A stretch of DNA of 64,000 bases from Oreohelix idahoensis (lineage: Eukaryota; Mollusca; Gastropoda; Stylommatophora; Oreohelicidae): assembly GCA_024509875.1 (NCBI GenBank), contig JAMPIV010004923.1:124001-188000 (forward strand). The letters are read 5' to 3'. The position numbers were made by a program, and so were the translations under genes. Of the stretch, positions 54,668 through 64,000 are shown one piece after another (within the stretch, counting starts at the first letter, position 1; each line of letters starts with the position of its first letter). The notes below the pieces were generated by a model. It searched no databases. It was not told the origin of the DNA and saw only the letters and a program-made list of their open reading frames with translations.

Positions 54668-57007
54668 TGTGATAAATTTAACCGTGATACAACGTTAAAA
54701 TATCTTTAAAGATAAAATGTAGGGATAAAAATAATGCGTAAGCTACTAGAAGACATGATCGCCCATGCCGCGGTTCAATACCCGCCATGGAAACTAACTT
54801 GTTAGACGTGAAGACAAAACGTTTACCCTTGGAGACGGGAGGGAACGGAGATCAAAAAGAAAAAAATATGACTGAACACGTGCTTGAAACTAGCAAGGCT
54901 AAAAAGACGCAATTGGTGGGGAAAGGAAAAAAATTCACGTCCCCAAGTTGACACAATGTAAAGAAATGGACAAAAGGGACCTTAGCTATTATACGCAACA
55001 GTCATTTCTTGGACGCTTTTACGATACTTAGTCCTTTTATTTTAATTCAGCGGCAAACGCATTACAGAAGATGCTCGAACATATTTCAAAAAAACAACTA
55101 ACCTTGAAAAGTAACTTTTTCTTAATAATAATGTTAGGAATATAAAACCTAGCTAGTCTGATAGCCCATCTTGAGCAGAGAAATAATATGCTTTCATTTA
55201 TACAGACGGATAGATAATAATGAAGATATTGACAAAAGACTGTGTTGTTCATAACAGACGAGCGACTGCACTGTTTAAAAAAAAATGTCACTAATTTTCA
55301 AAAATTGCGGCCTTGAGACTCAAGTGCTAAAATCTAGTTGGAATGAAAGAGAGGGGGGGAAAGTGGACAATTGTGGCTAAAAATAACTCTAGAGACCGAT
55401 TCGTGTAGAAAGGCATGTAGAACCAAGCGTATTTTTTATGAAAAAGCAAGTAGAGACAGACGGACCAACAGACAATAATACATACTTGACTGAGGTATGA
55501 CTGAATTGACTTTTGGTAGGAGGTTTGAAATTTGAAAGGGGGAAAGTCGGTGATTGGCCACAGATAATCATATTATCGGCGCACAGACGCGCATTTTTGC
55601 CATTCAACATAAATTGTCCAGTAGTAGACACAGTAATTCTTCAGTGGTGTAGTTCTCGGAAGCTAATTGCAATATTTAGAGGGACGCCATACTAGAGCCA
55701 GCAGCTCAGCTGAGTTTTGCTAGAATATAACTGTGTTCTCTATTCATAATTCTGGTAAGACTGAAAGCATTTCTTTGTATATTTTAATATTGTTTAATGT
55801 TTCGAGTGATTTGATACTGCCATATCAAAATCTATCCCTTACAACAAGTAAGGATTCGCTCTAGATCCCCAGCCCAAGTTCAGGGTCTAGAGACAAACAA
55901 AATACATAAACGCCAGCAAGGATTATGACGGGCGGATCAAGTGTTGAGATCAGTGGAACATATCACCTATCTTATTCAATAGCAGGAAGCTAATGAACAT
56001 ATTTCAGAATATGTAGTCTTGGGGAACTAGTTCTATGTGAAACCAACTTGGTAAGATGTGCTGTATGGTCAGAGAGATCTGACCCCGTCTATGTGGTGTT
56101 GTTGTGTAGTGTTGTGTGCAGAAGTGGCTCAGGAGGTAGAGTTCTGACACATGACCCAATACTTTGGTTGCAGAAGTGTGAGTTCTGTTTGGCACCAAAG
56201 TGGTGTCACATGCTGTGTTGATAAATACAAGTGTGGACCAGTGCAGTCTAGTATTTTGTCAGAGCAGCCTTATATTGCCCCCAAGCACGGAGAGGTGGGG
56301 CCACCAGATTCCAGCACCAGAACTACTCAGTCAAGATACGTGAGCGTCTGGCCTGCTGGACCTTCACCAACTTATTTACTAACTAACACACCAACTATAT
56401 TACCATCACTAGAACCCACAAAAATTTTGGGAAATAAAACTTGTATTACTCCCATCGGTGAATGGACAATGTTTGGTAGTCATAGACAGGGAGTGATGAT
56501 ATCACCCCAACAGCATATCTAGAAATAAGTTCTCCTGGGACTATCTTAATATAATTACTATTAACCAGTCATTTGAAACACATATGTACACATTTTCTAT
56601 TTTATTATGACATATATTCATGCATTTCATTCATAATTTCAAAACCTTTCATATGTTCTGACCAAAATAAAACCTTGGTTCAGAACAAATAAACTTAAAG
56701 AAAATTTAATATCAAAATTTAAACAGCTTGAGTTAGTTCAGTGTATTATAAATTTTATTAATATTATTAGACTTATTAAATATCTGTGTGTGTGTGTATG
56801 TAATCTACCACAACACATTACATATCAGTACCCTAGATTTTAACGTAGCCACATTCATTAGTAAAAAAGATATGTGTGAGGTCGTAAGTGGTAGCAAGAA
56901 GGGCCTTCTGTAAATTCACAGCTACATTTATCTCAGGAGCCTTCACAGCTGACCTCATACATCACACTAGGTAACATCAACCATACAATACCATCAAATC
57001 CACTACA
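54668..57007 (+). repeat. Element C 3' LTR
   Basis: 2340 bp, matching 47592-49932, with changes clustered around 55350-55370 (GAGATGGGGAAATAG against GAGGGGGGAAAG) and otherwise scattered. Confidence 0.92.
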
Positions 57008-58171
57008 ATAATATGTAACCGGGCTGGTTACGGCATCAATTAGAGTTGTGTCATAGCGTACGTATATGTTTTACAAGTTCTTTCTTTTATCTATTCTTTC
57101 TTTCTCTCTGAGTTATCTTCCAAGTTATTTAGTTGATATCATTACTGGCCATCTCCGCCAGAGGTGTAAATTCCTGGATGATACTCTTATCCTTGTCTTG
57201 TATACGACAGGTTCGTTCAGTTCCTTCTTTGATGTTAATAATGACTTCGAATAGTGGTAGTTTTAATGTACATGGCATACAATCAGCAACTCATAAAGAT
57301 GGAATCAAATTCGTTCTGATCCTTCAAAACGTTTAATAACTTAATAAAACAACACATATAATGAGTTATTCAAATGATAGAGTTCGCATAGAGGCCTTTA
57401 CTGGGTCTTTGTACTTCAGGTTAACTCATACATGAATTCTATGTCTTGTAACTTCCGTATTCCTCTTTAACTTATTCTTTTCTCCTGTAGACTTCCTTAG
57501 TCTTCCCAAAACCTGCTCCTATTTCCTCATATACCAATACTCTTTATTAGCATTCCATACTTTATTTGTTACTTAAATATCTTCCTCGACGAACTGGTCA
57601 GACAGGTCTCTATAACTGCTCCTAGCAACAATCTTCATCTCATGCATAAATAATTGTATGTACACCTTTCTGATACTTACAAGTGAGAGAGCATATTTGA
57701 AGTTCTTCTATAAAAGTCGACATTCACTTTTTCTTAAAAATCATATGCAATTCTGGATACTTCAAACCTTGTTCAATATGGCTCCTCTATAATATCTCTA
57801 GTTTCCTTCAAATGTTTACAGCCTTTTGGTTACTTTACACATAGTCGTTATAACCATCCGTTTTTCTTGGTACATAGTCGTAAAGTTCTCGTAATGAACT
57901 GACAAATCGTGCTTCTGCAAGATTCTCCTGTAAACAAACTTATACTCTGTGCAAAATATAATCATAGTTCAATACTTGCAAACAACACAGCATAAACGCT
58001 GATCTCCCTTCAGAAATACACCTTAACTGTGAACCACAGAATCAAATCAAACTATCTCCCGCTAGAATAACACTGGCTAGTGATGGCTGAACATCTAAAC
58101 ATATTCACATAAACCCTATCTGTAAAACCACAGAAGGTTCATCTTGTCCGCACAGCGATCACACCTTCTTC
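57008..58171. other. Non-coding spacer
   Basis: Starts with the right target duplication ATAAT (57008-57012) and a small palindrome GTAACC-GGGCT-GGTTAC. T- and C-rich sequence follows, with no gene or repeat seen. Confidence 0.5.
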
Positions 58172-58208
58172 CTGAAACACAACTCAGGACTGCCTGTCAT
58201 CTAATGAC
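58172..58208 (+). repeat. 37-bp direct repeat, left copy
   Basis: CTGAAACACAACTCAGGACT followed by 17 further bases recurs exactly at 59486-59522. The bases on either side of the copies differ. See the right copy. Confidence 0.9.
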
Positions 58209-59485
58209 TGTAGAAGGTTGTTTTACCAGATGTAATGAGCTATACTGGGACTGTTACAGTTGTAATGCTGGAAAGCCCATACTGGTCCTCCTTAGACACC
58301 ATGGATGTTGCAGGTTGTGTAGTAGGGTGTCTTGTCTGGTATGTATGCTTGATGTAGGTAAGATGTAGGTACAAATGAAGATACAGTCCACATAGAACGT
58401 CACTGACTTACAGGAAGGAAGTCATATAAGCTTTTAACTGCTGGTGACGTTTTATGATCATTTATTAAGACGCCACAACGACGGTTACGTTTACATGGAT
58501 GAACATAGGTCACAGTCAATGTAGGATACAGCAACAAGGCATAATAATAATTTCATCAGTAGATCGTACAGGAATCAGTAAGTCGATCTTCCTGACTATC
58601 GCTTACAATAATATCAGCTCCATAGCAATACTCCAAGAGTGTAATCAAATCCACCCTGATATTAGTAAATCAAGGGCGTACATAGTTCTACCACGGACCA
58701 TACGAACATGGCGGGTTATGAGTACCGTTCAGGTTGACCTTTTGTAGGCGTACCTAAGCCTAGCCTCCAGAAAAGGTATAGACGCTAACATAGCGAAGTT
58801 TATAGGAGTAAAGGAACTGTTCTCTGGGTCTAGGGTGACCCGAATCATATAACTTTAAGGTATGAAGATACCTGGTGAATTTCCTAGTAGAAAGGGGGCT
58901 CTCACTGCGTGAAGATGGTGCGACAATGTCAGAATCTTAGCAGACTGTACATATTGATAATAAGAGCTCAGTTACCTTCGTTCAGAAATATCACCACACA
59001 CATATATGCCTCCAGGCAAGTAGAATCATCAAAGGGAATCCTCGTTAGCCAAGCTAACACACATGAAGATAGCCAATTTCCCAACCACAGATCACAGACG
59101 TATCAAAACGGTCTGCTCTGCATGAAAATCTACGGTACACTCCAGGACGGAAATCATTTCCAAAACCACCCACAGTTCTGGACATGCGCAGAAGCGCTCG
59201 GCAACCTCAGTTCGAATCAGGCGACCCGCAAACGGGCACATACCCAGAAAGATGCGAATAAACGCGCCTTATAAGGATAGGGAATAAAACTCAATACAGG
59301 TTGGAAAGCATTCCAAGAAATCTTTAAGATTTCTGACCATACAAGGAGAACTGCCTGCCGTCGGTCTAAGAATAGAACGGCAGTTTAAGTCACAAGAACA
59401 GGTAATAACCAAGGTTAAAAAGTAGACCCAGTTATTAACGAGTTACATCCCCTTGACTACCAGACAAGGTTTGTGCAAGCGGATT
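58209..59485. other. 1.28-kb segment between 37-bp direct repeats
   Basis: No transposase, RT motif or terminal inverted repeat was found. Frames of 74-121 codons are featureless. It may be an unrecognised non-coding mobile sequence with a long target duplication, or the spacer of a local duplication. Confidence 0.4.
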
Positions 59486-59522
59486 CTGAAACACAACTCA
59501 GGACTGCCTGTCATCTAATGAC
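59486..59522 (+). repeat. 37-bp direct repeat, right copy
   Basis: Exact match to 58172-58208, followed by unrelated sequence (CTCTGGTCAT). Confidence 0.9.
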
Positions 59523-60385
59523 CTCTGGTCATTTTTCGTGGTGTGTTTTCTTGCCACTCTTCTGATTCGCTGACCCAAATCTTTTTACTTAAATTTATTG
59601 GTCAAGCCTGTTTTTTCTTGTTCTCGAACTTTCTATTTACAACTCACTATAATCACTCACTATTATTTAACATGAACCGATATTCTGAACCGTTGTCAGT
59701 TAGCAATATTATTATTTTCATTCATTATTTTCTCTTGTGAGCTGTCCTAACTGTTTATCTCCCCTTAACAATAGCATGAATAATGCTTGGGCAAACCCCA
59801 CGGTGACAAATACAGAAGTCATGAAGATAAAAACAGACAGAAGGACATCTCCAGTCTTCAGAATAAAGAAATAAGAAGAGCTACAGTGTTTTGGAATCTA
59901 GGCAGAATTTTTATTGCAAGTCACAAATTAGGTCAGACGGACTGAGATTTAAATTTTGTTGAAAGGCGCGGCCTTTGGAAGTTGACTAGTAGTAGAAGGA
60001 GAAATACAAACATAAACATCACAATAACAGCAGAAGCTGTATTTAAAAAAAAAAAAAATTGTGATAAAATTGTGAACGATATAACGAATTACTAATTAAT
60101 GACAACAGGCTGCCAACTTTTATTCTATTTATTCTTTTATTTATTTATTTTTTCTTAGTGCATTTGGTAACAATAATAAAAAGTGGATCCCTAAACATGT
60201 ATTTTTTCTTCACGTCCGTGTTATTCCCTCATCCTGCAACACCTGCTGCGGTGACATTTTAAAAGTTCACCTGAGCATTTGAGTTACGTGTGCTGATGGT
60301 GTACAACTTCATTATCAAACTTCGGCCTTACCCTCGATCTATCATGTTCTTGCTGTTCTTCTGGATGTGCTTTCTTTTACTTTAA
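59523..60385. other. Non-coding spacer
   Basis: No gene. 60073-60110 (GTGAACGATATAACGAATTA, then CTAATTAATGACAACAGGC) is related to 44052-44090, an old shared repeat. An A13 run is at about 60045. Confidence 0.5.
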
Positions 60386-62840
60386 ACATTCCAAACACGT
60401 GATGTTACTTTATATATTCCAAACATTTGATGTTACTACTTTATACATTCCAAACATCTGATGTTACATTAAACATTCTACACATTTGATGTTGCTTTAT
60501 ACATTCCAAACATTTGATGTTAATTTATACATTCCAAACATTTGATGTTACTTTATACATTCCAAACATTTGATGTTACTTTATACATTCTACACATTTG
60601 ATGTTACTTTATACATTCCGTCGGCGTCTGTGGCCTAATGGATATGAACGCAGTTTCATGATCCAGATATACCAGGTTCGAAACCTGCTGCAGGCGGTTT
60701 GGTAGCAGATCGCTTTGTGTGGATTTTTAACAATGGTATAAGCGCCGTACCGTTCAGAAAGCAATGGCAAACTACTGAATGAAAAAATTGCCTAGAAAAA
60801 TCACAAACAGCCAATAAAAGCTGGGGTTGATTGCCACGTCCTGTAAAGGATAAGCAACTAACTTTATACACTCCAAACATTAAATGTTACTTTATACATT
60901 CTACACATTTGATGTTACTTTATACATTACAAAAATTTGATGTTACTTTATACATTATAAACATTTGATGTTACTTTATACATTCTAAACATTTGATGTT
61001 ACTTTATACATTCCAAACATTTGATGTTACTTTATACATTCTAAACATTTGATGTTACTTTATACATTCCAAACATTTGATGTTACTTTATACATTCCAA
61101 ACATTTGATGTTACTTTATACATTCTACACTTTGATGTTACTGTATACATTACAAACATTTGATGTTACTTTATACATTACAAACATTTGATGTTACTTT
61201 AGACATTCCAAGCATTTTATGTTACTCTATACATTCTAATCATTATATGTTACTTAAACATTCTAAACATTTGATATTACTTTATACATTCTAAACATTA
61301 TATGTTACTTTAAAAATTTCAAACATTTGATGTCACTTTTTAAATTCTAAACATTTGATGTTACTTTATACATTCCAAACATTTGATGTTACTTTACACG
61401 TTCCAAACATTTGATGTTACTTTTTGCGTTCCAAACATTTGATGTTACTTTATAATTCCAAACATTTGATGTTACTTTATACAGTCTAAATATTACATGT
61501 TACTGTAAACATTCCAAGCATTTAATGTTACTCTATGCTTTCTAATAATTATATGTTACTTTAAACATTCCAAACATTTGATGTTACATTATACATTCTA
61601 AACATTATATGTTACTTTAAAAATTCCTAACTTTTGATGTCACTTTATACATTCTAAACATTTGATGTTACTTTATACATTCCAAACATTTGATGTTACT
61701 TTATACATTCTAAACATTACATGTTACTGTAAACATTCCAAGCATTTGATGTTACTCTATGCATTCTAATAATTATATGTTACTTTAAACATTCCAAACA
61801 TTTGATGTTACTTTATACATTATAAACATTTGATGTTACTTTATACATTACAAACATTTGATGTTACTTTATACGTTCCAAACATTTGATGTTACTTTAT
61901 AAATTCCAAACATTTGATGTTACTTTATACATTTCAAAATTCGATGGTACTTTAAACAATCCAAACATTCGATGTTACTTTAGACATTCCAAACATTCAA
62001 TGTTACTTTATACATTCCAAACATTTGATGGTACTTAATATATTCCAAACTTTCGATGGTATTTTACACATTATAACATTATGTGTTACTTTATACATTC
62101 CAAACATTCGACCGTACTTTAGACATTCCAATCAGTCGACGGTACTTTAGACATTCCAAACATTCAGCAATACTTTAGACATTTCAAACATTTGATGTTA
62201 CTTAGGCATTCCATACATTTGATGTTACTTTAGACATTCCACACATTTGATGTTACTTTATACATTCCAAACATTTGATGTCACTTAATACATTCCAAAC
62301 ATTTGATGATCCTTTAGACATTGCAACCATTCGATAGTACTTTAGACATTCCAAACATTCGATTTCACTATAGACATTCCAAACATTCGACTATACTTTA
62401 GACATTCCAAACATTCGATGTTACTTTAGACATTCCTAACATTCAACATTACTTTAGACATTCCAAACATTCGATGTTATTTAGACATTCCTAACATTCA
62501 GCATTTCTTTAGACATTCCAAACATTCAACATTACTTTAGACATTCCAAACTTTCAACATTACTTTATACATTCCAAACATTCGATGTTACTTTAGACAT
62601 TCCAAACATTTTATGTTACTTTATACATTCCAAACATTTGATGGTACTTAATATATTCTAAATTTTCGATGGTATTTTATACATTATAACATTATGTGTT
62701 ACTTTAGACATTCCAAACATTCAGCAATACTTTAGACATTCCAAATATTTGATGTTACTTAGGCATTCCATACATTTGATGTTACTTTAGACATTCCACA
62801 CATTTGATGTTACTTTATACATTCCAAACATTTGATGTTA
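60386..62840. repeat. 28-bp satellite array, about 80 units
   Basis: The 28-bp unit, roughly ACATTCCAAACATTTGATGT followed by TACTTTAT, repeats head to tail for about 2.2 kb, excluding an inserted SINE. Variants are regional: TTATGTTACT and TCTAAACATT units around 61200-61750, and TTAGACATTC with CATTCGATG or CATTCAACATT in the last 700 bp. Some multi-unit blocks recur, for example 62170-62300 and 62740-62840, showing higher-order duplication. No coding potential. Confidence 0.95.
60619..60862 (+). mobile_element. tRNA-derived SINE inserted in the satellite
   Basis: A well-preserved pol III promoter is present: box A TGGCCTAATGGATA (60633) and box B GGTTCGAAACC (60673). A body follows with CAATGGCAAACTACTGAATG, then AAAAAATTGCCTAG, a tail type shared with RTE-dependent SINEs. 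Satellite units lie directly on both sides. The acceptor stem does not close, so it is a SINE and not a tRNA gene. Its head differs from the SINE at 5576. Confidence 0.75.
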
Positions 62841-64000
62841 CTGTAACTGTCTTTTTTTCCTTGTTGATGTGATCACTGGCCCAAGACAGTATACATGTTG
62901 TTAGATGTGTAGTGCAAGCGTATGATGAATTGAGTGTGGGTGCGAATGAAGGCGCGAATGTGTTTAGGCTCGTATAGATGTAGATCCTGCAACCCATACT
63001 CTCACATGCAGTAATCAAGGATGCTTTGACACTGCAGGCATGTTTCAAGACATTTATTGACGGGAACACACATAGTATCAACAGGAACAGTCAGTGTAAC
63101 AAGGTCATGCTGACCTGACATCGATAGGTATACATTTGGCATTCAAAAAGGTAAACATCAGAATAGACGTGCATGGTCAATAGCAAAGTTCTTCAATAAT
63201 GACAGTTCGTAGCGTCGCCCTTGGCGTCTCTGACTAAACGCGTCAGATGCCTTAGTTACTTTGACACACAGGTGCAACTTGGCACTCCCCGCCAATTGCA
63301 CATATCAGGCTGTAGTATAATAGCCGAAAGCACAGGCCTCGTTCTGACGTCGGCCGTGTACTTCTGTTAAATAGGTTATCATCAACCCTGCAGTAATACT
63401 TATTGTAGATATGAATTCCGCCAATCTGCGGCTCCCACAATATATCTTCGTCACTGGATTTCTGGACAATATAAGACTAACAGTCTTGGATGGCTACCTC
63501 GAGCACAAATATATAAGTTCTGAAATGGCGGATCAGTGAGCTGCTGTTCACCCTAGGTAATCCTTTACATGTTCTGCCACCGAAAAGCGTAATAATGCAT
63601 AAAGGTCGGTATTACCTGGAAAATGAATCCTCAGAACTAAACAAGGAATTCTGTCGTCATCCCGACGCACAGAGATTCACTGGGGAAAACTGCCATAGCA
63701 GTTACTTCGAAGATTCTCCCCGAAAAACAATGGACTCTTGGTCCCTTCAGAAAAACAGGACCTTCCCGGCTTGCCGGAAGTATATCTCACTCCCGCTTAA
63801 AAAACCTTCCCATAGGCCTACGCCGAACTGTCAACCTCTGACCCTAAAGGTCAAACACAATGAATGAATAAACAAGGGAAGACAACCCCTAATCAACCTG
63901 ACATCGCAGGTAAAGACACAATTATACTTATGATACAAACATAAGCAAATAACTTGACAGATGACTCCGTCGAAAATGACAGCAACATTACTACCACCCC
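62841..64000. other. Non-coding spacer to window end
   Basis: No gene, tandem array or terminal repeat was recognised. A 90-codon frame at 63595-63867 lacks any feature. Confidence 0.5.

Larger units (their letters stand above)
47592..57007 (+). mobile_element. Element C: full-length but broken LTR retrotransposon, integrase-first Ty3/gypsy type
   Basis: The element is about 9.4 kb, with LTRs of 2341 and 2340 bp (TGTGATAAAT...CCACTACA), a 5-bp target duplication, an 18-nt proline-type primer site and Gag and Pol genes carrying four lesions. It is the closest relative of element A in this window: MAE start, same domain order, same purine tract core and long LTRs. By eye the LTRs differ at about twenty sites, so it looks somewhat older than A or B. 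Confidence 0.92.

Noticed and set aside
60625..60700. Functional tRNA gene
   Set aside because: Box A and B are good but acceptor and anticodon stems do not close and a SINE body follows.
60386..62840. CRISPR-like regular repeats
   Set aside because: Units are contiguous 28-bp satellite repeats without unique spacers, in a eukaryotic context.
63595..63867. 90-codon frame near the window end
   Set aside because: No motif, no repeat copy and no gene context.

Overview
The window is eukaryotic, almost certainly invertebrate animal DNA, and consists of transposable elements, their fragments, and simple or satellite repeats. I recognise no host protein-coding gene, rRNA or functional tRNA gene. 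AT-rich spacers, long microsatellites, tRNA-like SINEs, RTE-type LINE ends, an I/Nimb-like LINE with RNase H and a mariner fragment together suggest a mollusc, perhaps a gastropod. That is inference; nothing here fixes the species.

The backbone is three complete LTR retrotransposons. Each has paired LTRs beginning TG and ending CA and a perfect 5-bp target duplication. Element A (9377-19502, minus strand) has 2425-bp LTRs, target duplication CAGAC and one intact 1473-aa Gag-Pol. Element B (31272-41308, plus) has 1345-bp LTRs, target duplication CAAGG and one intact 1704-aa Gag-Pol behind a 1.47-kb structured leader. Element C (47592-57007, plus) has about 2340-bp LTRs, target duplication ATAAT, an 18-nt proline-tRNA-type primer site and a broken Gag-Pol. 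In all three, integrase lies upstream of reverse transcriptase and RNase H, although the RT and integrase motifs (GPY/F module, F/Y-x-D-D box) are of Ty3/gypsy type. This is the Ty1/copia-like domain order described for the Gmr1 group of Ty3/gypsy elements. Three distinct members, each with nearly identical LTRs, lie in 48 kb.

Layout: 1-944 spacer with a 14-bp tandem repeat; 945-1299 a reversed LINE 3' end whose coding sequence has expanded into a 36-bp minisatellite; 1300-5355 a LINE (endonuclease, RT, RNase H) inserted into that minisatellite with a 12-bp target duplication and one frameshift; 5.4-9.4 kb SINEs and LINE scraps; 9.4-19.5 kb element A; 19.5-31.3 kb microsatellites, an RTE-like tail inside a minisatellite, a reversed LINE tail, a decayed mariner with both terminal repeats, SINE pieces and a dispersed repeat pair; 31.3-41.3 kb element B; 41.3-47.6 kb spacer with inverted repeats and another LINE tail; 47.6-57.0 kb element C; 57.0-60.4 kb spacer with a 37-bp direct repeat 1.3 kb apart; 60.4-62.8 kb a 28-bp satellite array of about 80 units interrupted by a SINE; then spacer to the end.

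The genes do not form a host pathway. Each LTR element encodes its own replication cycle: Gag shell, aspartic protease, integrase and RT/RNase H from one polyprotein, primed by a host tRNA. The LINE encodes target-primed reverse transcription, and the SINEs and truncated tails depend on LINE machinery. No env-like frame follows RNase H in any of the three LTR elements.
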